This document shows positions 17,371 to 25,751 of a stretch of 64,000 nucleotides of DNA, in pieces. Positions within the stretch are counted from its first letter, which is position 1; the number at the start of each line of letters is the position of its first letter. The DNA is taken from the NCBI RefSeq assembly GCF_000282135.1, contig NZ_AKJW01000026.1, positions 1 to 64,000 on the forward strand, written 5' to 3'. The notes beneath the pieces are model-generated. The model was given only the letters and a program-made list of their open reading frames with translations, had not been told where the DNA came from and searched no databases. Source of the stretch: Herbaspirillum sp. CF444 (lineage in GTDB: Bacteria; Pseudomonadota; Gammaproteobacteria; Burkholderiales; Burkholderiaceae_D). The position numbers and the translations under genes were made by a program.

Positions 17371-18456
17371 ATGACATCCCTGTTCGATCCCATCCAGTTC
17401 GGCGATATCGCCCTCGCCAATCGCATCGTCATGGCGCCGCTGACGCGCAGCCGCGCAATCGAAGGTCTCAAGCCGGGTCCGCTGACGGTTGAGTACTATC
17501 GCCAACGCGCCAGCGCCGGTCTGATCATTGCGGAAGCCACGCAGATCACCCGCATGGCCCAAGGCTATATCGGCACGCCCGGCATCCATTCCGAAGAACA
17601 GGTCGCCGCATGGCGCGAAGTCACCGATGCCGTGCATGCCGCAGGCGGCAAGATCGTGCTGCAGCTGTGGCACGTCGGTCGCATCTCCCACAGCTCGCTG
17701 CTGCCGGACGGCGCAGCGCCGGTTTCGTCGACCGATCGCGCCGCCAACGCCAAGACTTTCACCGCCGACGGCTACACCGATGTGTCGACGCCGCGTGCGC
17801 TGCGCGACGACGAACTGCCGGGATTGGTGGAAGACTATCGCCTGGCCGCGCGCAATGCGATCGATGCCGGCTTCGACGGCGTCGAAGTGCATGCCGCCAA
17901 CACTTACCTGCTGGAGCAGTTCCTGCGCGACAGCGTCAATGACCGCAGCGGTCCGTACGGCGGCAGCATTCCCAACCGCGCGCGCCTGCTGATCGAAGTC
18001 ATGCAAGCCATCGCCAAGGAAATCGGCGGCGGCCGCACCGGCATTCGCCTGAGCCCGATGACGACCTTCAACGACACCGCGCTCGACAGCCAGCCGCAGG
18101 CGCTCTACAACTACGTGGTGGAACAGATCGCACCGTTGGGCCTGGCTTACCTGCATGTCATCGAAGGCGAAACCGGCGGCACACGCCAACCGGCCGGCGC
18201 AAGCTTCGACTATGCCGCGCTGCGCAGCCGTTTCCCGGGCGCCTTGCTGGTCAACAACGGCTTCACCGGCGCCGAGGCGCAATCGGTATTGGGCGACAAG
18301 CTGGCCGACGCCGTGGCGTTCGGCCGCCTGTTCATCGCCAATCCCGACCTGGTGCGTCGCCTGCGCGAAGCCCAGCCGCTCAACCCGCTCAGGGAAGAAG
18401 GCATGTACGGCGGCGGTGCGGAAGGCTATGTCGACTACCCTGTACTGGCAGCTTAA
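17371..18456 (+). CDS. nemA: old yellow enzyme / alkene reductase (NemA-like)
   Basis: FMN-dependent ene-reductase of 361 residues that reduces electrophilic alkenes, N-ethylmaleimide, quinones or nitro esters with NAD(P)H. Features: the N-terminal strand NRIVMAPLTRSRA, the QLWHVGRISH motif, the substrate-binding His/Asn pair in EVHAANTYLLEQFL, NDRSGPYGGS and the FMN phosphate-binding AFGRLFIANPDL. The commonly conserved Gly after HAAN is Thr here. The operator upstream implies induction by electrophiles through a TetR-type repressor encoded elsewhere. It is monocistronic, with a strong terminator after it. Confidence 0.93.
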   Translation: MTSLFDPIQFGDIALANRIVMAPLTRSRAIEGLKPGPLTVEYYRQRASAGLIIAEATQITRMAQGYIGTPGIHSEEQVAAWREVTDAVHAAGGKIVLQLWHVGRISHSSLLPDGAAPVSSTDRAANAKTFTADGYTDVSTPRALRDDELPGLVEDYRLAARNAIDAGFDGVEVHAANTYLLEQFLRDSVNDRSGPYGGSIPNRARLLIEVMQAIAKEIGGGRTGIRLSPMTTFNDTALDSQPQALYNYVVEQIAPLGLAYLHVIEGETGGTRQPAGASFDYAALRSRFPGALLVNNGFTGAEAQSVLGDKLADAVAFGRLFIANPDLVRRLREAQPLNPLREEGMYGGGAEGYVDYPVLAA

Positions 18457-18517
18457 GCAAAGCGAAGAAACAGCAAGAGCATCCTGCCGCGTCGGCAACG
18501 ACCGGCAGCAGCGAATG

Positions 18518-18551
18518 AAAAAACGCCGCCGGCATCACCCGGCGGCGTTTT
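18518..18551. terminator. bidirectional terminator between nemA and the GGDEF gene
   Basis: A 10-bp stem ACGCCGCCGG / CCGGCGGCGT with a six-base loop has A-rich left and T-rich right flanks. It serves both convergent genes. Confidence 0.9.
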
Positions 18552-18610
18552 GATTTTCCGGCGCCCGCAGCAAGGCCGCAGTGATTGCAGGGCAGGCTCT
18601 GGAACGCCGC

Positions 18611-20152
18611 TTATTTTTTACTGATTTTCGGCAACGAAAAACTGGCCACCTGATCGTGGCCGCGTTGCTTCGCCATCTGCAGGGCATGGTCGGCCGAGCG
18701 TATCAGATCGGCGCCAAGGTCGTTCTCATCCACCGGGTCCAGGCAGCTCACGCCGATGCTGACGGTGACGACGCCGTCGTCGCTTTCCCAATGGGGGATC
18801 GCAAGGCCGCGGGTCGCTTCGCACAATCGTTCGGCAAAACCCACTGCCGCCGTCAACGTGCAATTGGGCAGGATGATGCCGAACTGTTCGCCACCATAGC
18901 GTGCGGCAAGGTAAGGCGATTGCCTCAGGTTCGTCCTGATCGCGCCGGCGATGCTGCGCAGGCAGTCGTCGCTGCCGACATGCCCATACAGATGATTGAA
19001 TACCTTGAAATGATCGATATCCATCATCATGAGCGCCACCGCCGCCTGCCGGTCCTTGGCCTGGTCGAGCTCGCTCTTTAGCTGCGCATCGAATTGACGG
19101 CGGTTCGGCAAGCCGGTTACGTCATCCTGCAAGGCAAGCTGTTCCAGCGACTGGCTGAGCCGCTCGGCTTTCGCCTGCGCATCCAGGGCACTGGTCTCGG
19201 TCCTGGAGCGTTGGCTGACCTGCGTGATCAATCTGTTGCCGGCGTACAGCAATGCAAACAGGAGCAATGCGACGCTGCCGCCGTGCAAAAAGGACTCGCG
19301 CCACCAGTCGGACAGGATTTCATCTTCGGACATCGCGACCGCCACGAACAAGGGGAAGCTTGCAACGCCGCGATAGACGTTGATGCGCGTGACGCCGTCC
19401 TGCGACGACTTGATGAGCGCGGAACCTGTCAGCGTATTTTCCTGGTATTGGCGGAACAAGGCGGTGCCGGTCATGTTCTTGCCGGCAAATTCGTCGCGCA
19501 TGGGACGGCGATACAGGAGCATGCCGTCCGAACGAACCAGTACGATCGCGCCGTCGCTGCCGATGTCGAAGGTCCGATAGAATTTCTCGAAATACCCCAT
19601 ATCGATGTTGGCGACGACGACGCCGCCGAAACTGCCGTCAGGCATGTTGTAGCGGCTGCTGACCGTAAATCCCCAACGCCCTGTCGACCTGCTTTGTATC
19701 GGCACGTCGATATGGGTGCCGGGATCGACATGATTCTGATGGTAGCGAAAATAGGCGCGGTCGCGCCCGTTCAATTCCTTGTTGAGTTTTTCCTGCGACG
19801 TCATGATCAGATTGCCGTCCCGGTCCAGCACATAGAGACCGTCGATTTGCGGCAAGGAAGCCAGTCGCGCCCGCAGCGCCTGATGCGTGCGTTCCAGGCC
19901 TGCGGGCGATGCGCCATCGCGCGGCAATCGTTCGAGTACGTCGCCGATGACGATCCCGGCTTCTTTCAGGGTATCTTCGGCGTGCTGTGCCAGCGCGCGC
20001 GTCACGTTCGAGATGGATGCCCGGCTTTCCCCTATTTGTACCTTGCGGCTATAGCCTATTCCCCACATTTCAAGAATAACAATGGCCAGCGCGATGAACG
20101 CAATAAAAAACCGCGCTCGCCTGCCTGTGAAGACGTTCTTTTTGTCAGACAT
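18611..20152 (-). CDS. membrane-bound GGDEF protein (putative diguanylate cyclase)
   Basis: Sensor protein of 513 residues. The N-terminal membrane helix (about 12-32) is followed by a periplasmic double-Cache-type domain (about 40-290; DGLYVLDRDGNLIMTS, FGGVVVANIDMGYFEKFY). A second helix follows (about 300-320), then a GGDEF domain (DDVTGLPNRRQFD, MDIDHFKVFNHLYGHVGSD). The signature reads GGEQF (residues 420-424) where GGDEF or GGEEF is expected, and there is no RxxD inhibitory site before it. Cyclase activity is therefore uncertain; it could be active without feedback or act as a GTP/c-di-GMP sensor. Start chosen at MSDKK; a much longer upstream in-frame extension has no family support. 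Confidence 0.85.
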   Translation of the reverse strand: MSDKKNVFTGRRARFFIAFIALAIVILEMWGIGYSRKVQIGESRASISNVTRALAQHAEDTLKEAGIVIGDVLERLPRDGASPAGLERTHQALRARLASLPQIDGLYVLDRDGNLIMTSQEKLNKELNGRDRAYFRYHQNHVDPGTHIDVPIQSRSTGRWGFTVSSRYNMPDGSFGGVVVANIDMGYFEKFYRTFDIGSDGAIVLVRSDGMLLYRRPMRDEFAGKNMTGTALFRQYQENTLTGSALIKSSQDGVTRINVYRGVASFPLFVAVAMSEDEILSDWWRESFLHGGSVALLLFALLYAGNRLITQVSQRSRTETSALDAQAKAERLSQSLEQLALQDDVTGLPNRRQFDAQLKSELDQAKDRQAAVALMMMDIDHFKVFNHLYGHVGSDDCLRSIAGAIRTNLRQSPYLAARYGGEQFGIILPNCTLTAAVGFAERLCEATRGLAIPHWESDDGVVTVSIGVSCLDPVDENDLGADLIRSADHALQMAKQRGHDQVASFSLPKISKK

Positions 20153-20358
20153 GATTCCCGGGTGAAATAAAAAATAGCTCCAGCAGCATAGTATTTTGAA
20201 AACCCGAGCAGCGATACTTCTATTCGCCATCCGGCGCCAACAAGTTTGCTCCGGAAACGGATCGCTTTCGCATGATAAAGTTGGCAAAGGGAAATGCACG
20301 CTTTCATGGCATCCCATGCCGATCATCGGTCCGTTTAATCATTCCAGAGGTCCCTTCC

Positions 20359-22263
20359 TTGTCGAATCAACAAGAACCCCGGCGCCAATCCAATCAAGTT
20401 GCCGGCATCCTCGGCACGGCGACTGTCCTGGCCCTGTTGTATTTCGGCCGCGACGTCCTGATCCCGATCACGCTCGCCATCATCCTGAGCCTGCTGATCA
20501 CGCCCTTCATCCATCGCCTGCGTCAGATCGGCCTGGGGCAAACGCTGTCGGTGGGCGTCGCCGTCGTGACGCTGGCGCTGTCGCTGGCGGCGGTCGGGCT
20601 GGTCATCGGCACGCAGGTGGTGCGCATCGGCGCCAGCCTGCCGCAATATGCCGACACCATCCGCAGCAAGATTTCGGTGCTCGATCAGTTGACGCTGGGA
20701 AAACTGGGCGAGCTCAACGGCCAGGCCGGACGCTGGATCGAGCATCTCTCCGACGACAAGGACGCCGGCAGCACGACGCCGCCGCGCAACACCACGCTGC
20801 GCGGCAACAACACGGGCCCCATCCCCGTCGAAATCCATGCGCCGCCGCAAAAACCGCTGCAGCTGCTCACGCGCATCGTGTCATCGGTGTGGGCGCCGCT
20901 GGAAACCGCCGGCATCGTCTTCGTGGTCCTGATCTTCGTCCTGCTGGAACACGAAGCCCTGCGCGACCGCTTCATCCGCCTGGCCGGCGGCAACGACCTG
21001 CGCGCCACGACCATTGCCGTCAACGATGCCGGCGAGCGTCTGTCGCGTTTTTTCGTGTCGCAATTCGCCGTCAACATCGGCGTCGGCGTGCTGGTGTGGA
21101 CAGGCCTGAGCATCCTCGGCCTTTCGCAGGCCTTGCTGTGGGGAGCGATGGCCGCGATCCTGCGCTTCATCCCTTATGTCGGCGTGTGGATCGCCGCCTT
21201 CTGCGCGACCTTGCTGGCGGCGGCGATTTCGCCGGGCTGGTCGCTGGCCGTCATGACGCTGCTGCTGTTCCTGGTCATCGAAGTCGTGTTTGCGCAACTG
21301 GTCGAACCCAAGCTGTACGGCCACACCACCGGCCTGTCGCCGTTGTCGGTGGTGATCGCTGCGATCTTCTGGAGCTGGATCTGGGGGCCGGTCGGGCTGG
21401 TGCTGTCGACGCCGCTGACCTTGTGCCTGGTGGTGGCGGGCAGATATTTCCGCGCGCTCAACATGTTTGAAATCCTGCTCGGCGAGATTCCCGCGCTCAC
21501 CTTGCCGCAAAACTTTTATCAGCGCGCCCTCTCCGGCGACACGCAGGAAATCATCGCCAGCGCACGTCAGATCTTGAAGCGCAAATCCTTCGCAGCCTAT
21601 TGCGACTCGGTGCTGGTGCCGGCGCTGCATCTGGCGCGCGCGGATCTGGATGCCAACGCGATCAGCAAGAGCGAACAACTGAAAGTCGGCAGCGCCATCG
21701 CCTCCGTCATCGAAGCGCTCGGCGAAAATCCGAAATGGTGGCGGCAATACAGCCGCATCTCCATGCTGGAAGACGTCAACATCGGCCGCCAGCTACGCCG
21801 TCGCCGCGAAGCCGTCATCGGCGGCACGCAAGGTTCCTTCGACGTCCCGGCCGGCACCATCGTGCTGGGTATCGGCGCCGGCTCCGGCGGTGACGAACTG
21901 GCGGCGGAAATCCTGGTGCGCATCCTGCGCAAGCAAAACGTCGACGGCCGCCACGTCACGCTTGGCGAAATGGGCGAGGCGCCGCCGCCCGACGTCAAAC
22001 CCGGCATCGTGGCGATGTTCTGCCTGGTCAGCATCGAGCCGGCCAAGGAGCAGGCGCAGATCGAATCGGCGCTGATCCAGATGCAGCAACGTCTGCCTCA
22101 CGTCAAACAACTGGTGCTGCAAATCGCCAGTCCGTTCGAGCAATTGCAGTTGCAGGACAACGCCATGGCAGGTGCACATGAGGTCGTGTATTCGTTTGAG
22201 GAAGCGGTGCAGAGTTGCCTGCGCACTTTGCATGTTTACGATAAACCCGGCGGCAAAACCTGA
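20359..22263 (+). CDS. AI-2E family transporter with long C-terminal domain
   Basis: Inner-membrane protein of 634 residues. Residues ~12-365 are the AI-2E/PerM transporter domain with about eight helices (FGRDVLIPITLAIILSLLITPFI, AILRFIPYVGVWIAAF, VVFAQLVEPKLYGHTTGLSP). The family includes AI-2 exporters and ion antiporters, so substrate is open. Residues ~366-634 form an extra cytoplasmic module: a helical part (RQILKRKSFAAYCDSVLVPAL) and then a Rossmann-like part (TIVLGIGAGSGGDELAAEIL). It resembles B12-binding folds in layout but lacks the DxHxxG ligand motif. A TTG start at 20359 is chosen because AGAGG precedes it; the ATG at 20272 would add a poorly fitting N-terminus. It is divergent from the GGDEF gene. 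Confidence 0.85.
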   Translation: MSNQQEPRRQSNQVAGILGTATVLALLYFGRDVLIPITLAIILSLLITPFIHRLRQIGLGQTLSVGVAVVTLALSLAAVGLVIGTQVVRIGASLPQYADTIRSKISVLDQLTLGKLGELNGQAGRWIEHLSDDKDAGSTTPPRNTTLRGNNTGPIPVEIHAPPQKPLQLLTRIVSSVWAPLETAGIVFVVLIFVLLEHEALRDRFIRLAGGNDLRATTIAVNDAGERLSRFFVSQFAVNIGVGVLVWTGLSILGLSQALLWGAMAAILRFIPYVGVWIAAFCATLLAAAISPGWSLAVMTLLLFLVIEVVFAQLVEPKLYGHTTGLSPLSVVIAAIFWSWIWGPVGLVLSTPLTLCLVVAGRYFRALNMFEILLGEIPALTLPQNFYQRALSGDTQEIIASARQILKRKSFAAYCDSVLVPALHLARADLDANAISKSEQLKVGSAIASVIEALGENPKWWRQYSRISMLEDVNIGRQLRRRREAVIGGTQGSFDVPAGTIVLGIGAGSGGDELAAEILVRILRKQNVDGRHVTLGEMGEAPPPDVKPGIVAMFCLVSIEPAKEQAQIESALIQMQQRLPHVKQLVLQIASPFEQLQLQDNAMAGAHEVVYSFEEAVQSCLRTLHVYDKPGGKT

Positions 22264-22471
22264 GTCTTCCATTGTTGCGACAAAACTGACCATTCGCTGA
22301 CAAAAAAGCGAAGCGTAAATTTTGAATATCGCTGCCAGCCTTTTCTGATGTGATTTCCTTTAAATCACAAAAGCAAGCAACTCATTCCGAAATTCGTCAA
22401 AGCAAGGCCCACGGCGGCTTTCCGCCGCCCTGCAAAGTACTGAAAAATGCCGTACCGCAAACAGAAAGTGG

Positions 22472-22512
22472 GGATTGTTACTATAATTGCGCTGCAATTT
22501 TAATAACAATCC
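22472..22512 (+). promoter_or_regulatory. nested 41-bp palindrome in front of the symporter operon
   Basis: Outer arms GGATTGTTA / TAACAATCC (9 bp, perfect) and inner arms AATTGC / GCAATT (6 bp, perfect) share one centre at 22492. A consensus -10 TATAAT (22482-22487) lies inside the left half. It sits 29 bp upstream of the DUF3311 start codon and can be an operator or a 5'-leader hairpin. Confidence 0.7.
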
Positions 22513-22540
22513 TTCCACCAAAAGTATGAGGAGAATTTCT

Positions 22541-22720
22541 ATGCGGCTCTTACTCCTGTTGCCGTTCATTGGTCTATTGTGGGTCCCGTTTTACAACGAC
22601 GAATTGCCCGCGCTGTTTGGCTTTCCGTTTTTCTACTGGTATCAGTTCATGTGGGTTCCCCTCACCGCGCTGATCATCTGGATCGTCTACAAAGACGGCC
22701 TTAAAAAGGGAGTCGAATGA
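22541..22720 (+). CDS. DUF3311 small membrane protein
   Basis: A 59-residue protein with two membrane helices (LLLLLPFIGLLWVPFY and FYWYQFMWVPLTALIIWIVY) and a short basic tail. It matches the DUF3311 family, whose members are almost always encoded directly before a sodium:solute symporter and probably act as its small partner or assembly subunit. The ATG at 22541 has a GAGGAG ribosome-binding site seven bases upstream; an upstream ATG in the same frame would run through the palindrome and is rejected. It overlaps the symporter gene by four bases. Confidence 0.88.
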   Translation: MRLLLLLPFIGLLWVPFYNDELPALFGFPFFYWYQFMWVPLTALIIWIVYKDGLKKGVE

Positions 22721-24222
22721 TGAATTCCTCTTCCATCAACTGGACGGCGCTCGGCGTCTTCATCTTTTTCTTCGCACTGGTCACCGTGATGGGCTTCTGG
22801 GCCTCGCGCTGGCAAAGCGGCGGCAAAGCCAACAAGGGGGCACACCTCGACGAATGGGGCCTGGGCGGCCGCAACTTCGGCACCTGGATTACCTGGTTCC
22901 TGGTCGGCGGCGACTTCTATACCGCCTATACCGTGATCGCGGTGCCGGCGCTGGTGTATGCGGTCGGCGCTTACGGCTTCTTCGCGCTGCCGTACACCAT
23001 CCTGGTCTACCCGATCGTGTTCCTGATCATGCCCAAGCTGTGGCACGCCGCGCAAAAGGCCGGCCATGTGACCGCTGCCGACGTTGTCTTCGGCCGCTAC
23101 AAGTCGCGCAAGCTGGAGCTCGCCATCGCCCTGACCGGCGTCGTTGCCACCATGCCCTACATCGCGCTGCAACTGATCGGCATGGAAGTCGTCATCAAGG
23201 CGCTCGGCGTCACCGGCGAACTGCCGCTGCTGGCGGCCTTCGTGATCCTGGCGCTGTACACTTACTCGGCCGGCCTGCGCGCGCCTGCGCTGATCGCTTT
23301 CGTCAAGGACCTGATGATCTACATCGTGGTGCTGGTGGCGGTGGTGCTGGTGCCGATGAAGCTCGGCGGCTACGGCGTGGTGTTCGCGTCGGCGCATGAT
23401 GCGTTCGCAGCCAAGGGCGGCATGACCGGCCTGACGCTCAAGCCCGCGCAGTTCCTGCCGTTTGCGACGCTGGCGCTGGGTTCGGCGATGGCGGCCTTCA
23501 TGTATCCGCATACCCTGACCGGCATCTTCGCGGCCAAGAGCGCCGACACGATCCGCAAGAACGCGGTCTTCCTGCCGGCCTATACCGTGCTGCTGGGCCT
23601 GATCGCGCTGCTGGGCTACATGGCCTATGCGGCGGGCGTCAAGGTGGAAGCCAACAACGACATCGTTCCTGCACTGTTCAACGCCATGTTCCCAAGCTGG
23701 TTCAGCGGTTTTGCGTTTGCGGCGATCGCCATCGGCGCGCTGGTGCCGGCGGCGGTGATGTCGATCGGTGCGGCCAATCTGTTCACGCGCAACTTCTGGA
23801 AGCCGTACGTCAACCCGAACGTGTCGGCAGAAGGCGAAGCCAAGGTCGCCAAGATCGTGTCGCTGGTGGTCAAGTTCGGCGCGCTGGTGTTCATCCTGTT
23901 CCTGCCGACCAAGTTCGCGCTTGATCTGCAGTTGCTGGGCGGCGTGTGGATCCTGCAAACCTTCCCGGCACTGGTGTTCGGCCTGTTCATCGGCTGGTTC
24001 GGCGCGAATGCGCTGCTGAGCGGCTGGGCGGTCGGCATCATCGGCGGCAGCTGGCTGGCGTATGCGGACGGCATCAAGCCGGTGCATACCTTCCACATCG
24101 GCGCAGATTCGTACACCATGTACACCGGTCTGATCGCTCTTGCGATCAACATCGTTGTCGCCGTCGTCGTGCAGTTGGTGTTCGGCAAGGGCGGCACCAA
24201 GGCGCCGGCATTGAAGCACTGA
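22717..24222 (+). CDS. sodium:solute symporter (MctP/PanF-like)
   Basis: Secondary transporter of 501 residues with about 13 membrane helices, of the SSS family. Landmarks are WGLGGRNFGTWITWFLVGGDFYTAYT near helix 1-2, GYMAYAAGV and AIAIGALVPAAVMSIGAANLFTRNFW. The combination with DUF3311 is typical of monocarboxylate/amino-acid permeases such as MctP of rhizobia, so lactate, pyruvate, propionate or alanine uptake is plausible but not proven. It overlaps DUF3311 (ATGA), so the two are coupled. A bidirectional terminator follows. Confidence 0.9.
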   Translation: MMNSSSINWTALGVFIFFFALVTVMGFWASRWQSGGKANKGAHLDEWGLGGRNFGTWITWFLVGGDFYTAYTVIAVPALVYAVGAYGFFALPYTILVYPIVFLIMPKLWHAAQKAGHVTAADVVFGRYKSRKLELAIALTGVVATMPYIALQLIGMEVVIKALGVTGELPLLAAFVILALYTYSAGLRAPALIAFVKDLMIYIVVLVAVVLVPMKLGGYGVVFASAHDAFAAKGGMTGLTLKPAQFLPFATLALGSAMAAFMYPHTLTGIFAAKSADTIRKNAVFLPAYTVLLGLIALLGYMAYAAGVKVEANNDIVPALFNAMFPSWFSGFAFAAIAIGALVPAAVMSIGAANLFTRNFWKPYVNPNVSAEGEAKVAKIVSLVVKFGALVFILFLPTKFALDLQLLGGVWILQTFPALVFGLFIGWFGANALLSGWAVGIIGGSWLAYADGIKPVHTFHIGADSYTMYTGLIALAINIVVAVVVQLVFGKGGTKAPALKH

Positions 24223-24246
24223 TGCGGCAGCCTTGCCCGCGACAAG

Positions 24247-24278
24247 AAAAGCCACGTTCCTGCGAACGTGGCTTTTTT
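24247..24278. terminator. bidirectional terminator
   Basis: A 9-bp stem GCCACGTTC / GAACGTGGC with a four-base loop, preceded by A4 and followed by T6. It lies between the convergent symporter and MFS genes. Confidence 0.93.
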
Positions 24279-24297
24279 ATTTGTAGCGCAGACCGAT

Positions 24298-25632
24298 TCA
24301 GCGATTCACGATCTTCGCCGGAATGAAGCTCAGCACCAGCACCGCCGACAAGGCCAGCATCGCCGCCACGAAGAACAAGCCCGACGATACCGAATGCGTC
24401 TGCGTCTTCAGCCAGCCGATCACCGAGGGACTGACGAAGCCCGCCAGATTGCCGGTGCAATTGATCAGCGCAATCCCCGCCGCGGCGCCCGCGCCGCCAA
24501 GGAAAGCCGTCGGCAAGGCCCAGAACATCGCCACCGCCGTCACCACGCCCATGGCGCCCAGGCTCAGGCCGAAGATGGCCGGTGTGATCTGGTTCTCGCT
24601 CATGGCGCAGATGCAGAAACCGCCGGCGGCGACCAGCACCGGCACGATGACGTGCCAGCGGCGCTCACGGAAATGATCGGCGCTGCGGCTGGCCAGCAAC
24701 ATGGAAATCAGCGCCGCCGTGTAAGGAATCATCGCCAGCAAACCGATGTGGAAAGGATCGGCGATGCCCGCGCTGCGGATGATGCTCGGCAGCCAGAAGC
24801 CGATCGCATACGAACCCATGATCACGCCGAACAGGATCAGGCACAGCAGCCACACGCGCGGCGACAGCATGACGCTCTTGACCGAGCTGTGCGTGCGGAC
24901 CTGGGCGTCCTGGTCGATCTCGTTCTTGATGAGATTTTTTTCTTCGGCGCTGAGCCATTTGACGTCGGCCACGCGGTCGTCGAGATAGCAGTAAATCACG
25001 ATGCTCAGGATCACCGCCGGAATCGCTTCCAGGATGAACAGCCACTGCCAGCCCGACATGCCCATGGTGCCGCCGAAGGCGTACATGATGTAACCCGACA
25101 GCGGTGCGCCGACGATGCCCGACACCGGATTGCCGGCCATGAACATCGCCGTCATGCGACCGCGCCGATGCGACGGAAACCAGTAGGTCAGATACAGGAT
25201 CACCCCGGGGAAGAATCCCGCCTCCGCCACGCCGAGCAAAAAGCGGATCACATAAAACATCATCGGCGAATCGACCCAGGCCGTCGCTGCCGACAGCACG
25301 CCCCAGGTAATCATGATGCGCGCGATCCAGCGCCGTGCGCCGAGCTTGTGCAGCAACAGATTGCTCGGCACTTCAAACAGGAAATAGCCGAGGAAGAACA
25401 AGCCCGCGCCGAGACCGTACACGGCGTCGCTGAATTGCAGGTCGTTGAGCATCTGCAGCTTGGCGAAACCGATGTTGACGCGGTCGAGGTAAGCCACGAC
25501 GTAGCTGACGAACAGCAGCGGGATGAAGCGCCAGGCGGCGCGTTTGAATACGGCGTTGGCGGCGTCTTGCGACGCCGCAGGTGCATTGAGTGTCGCGCGC
25601 GCGGCCGAAGCCGGCGTGGTATTGGGTTGCAT
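24298..25632 (-). CDS. MFS transporter, anion:cation symporter family
   Basis: Proton symporter of 444 residues with 12 predicted helices. The N-terminal YLDRVNIGFAKLQM, the EVPSNLLLHKLGARRW loop, GVAEAGFFPGVILYLTYWFP and the HRRGRMTAMFMAG segment mark the ACS family (tartrate, phthalate, hexuronate and galactarate permeases). It lies 119 bp downstream of the lyase gene in the same direction. The context (enolase-superfamily dehydratase, lyase, LysR) suggests a sugar acid as substrate. Start MQPNTTP is chosen, with AGGAGA five bases upstream; upstream in-frame sequence is not family-like. Confidence 0.92.
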   Translation of the reverse strand: MQPNTTPASAARATLNAPAASQDAANAVFKRAAWRFIPLLFVSYVVAYLDRVNIGFAKLQMLNDLQFSDAVYGLGAGLFFLGYFLFEVPSNLLLHKLGARRWIARIMITWGVLSAATAWVDSPMMFYVIRFLLGVAEAGFFPGVILYLTYWFPSHRRGRMTAMFMAGNPVSGIVGAPLSGYIMYAFGGTMGMSGWQWLFILEAIPAVILSIVIYCYLDDRVADVKWLSAEEKNLIKNEIDQDAQVRTHSSVKSVMLSPRVWLLCLILFGVIMGSYAIGFWLPSIIRSAGIADPFHIGLLAMIPYTAALISMLLASRSADHFRERRWHVIVPVLVAAGGFCICAMSENQITPAIFGLSLGAMGVVTAVAMFWALPTAFLGGAGAAAGIALINCTGNLAGFVSPSVIGWLKTQTHSVSSGLFFVAAMLALSAVLVLSFIPAKIVNR

Positions 25633-25751
25633 GATGTCTCCTGTTGTCTTGTCGGCGACGGTGGCTCCGCACGTTGTACGCCGGCCTCGCCGCACTTTTT
25701 TATATTCTGTAGTGATGTTCTGTGATGTTCTGTATATGTCGCTGCCTTGAT

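Noticed and set aside
22293..22312. Hairpin TTCGCT / AGCGAA after the AI-2E transporter gene
   Set aside because: The stem is only six bases and no T-run follows, so it is not a convincing terminator.
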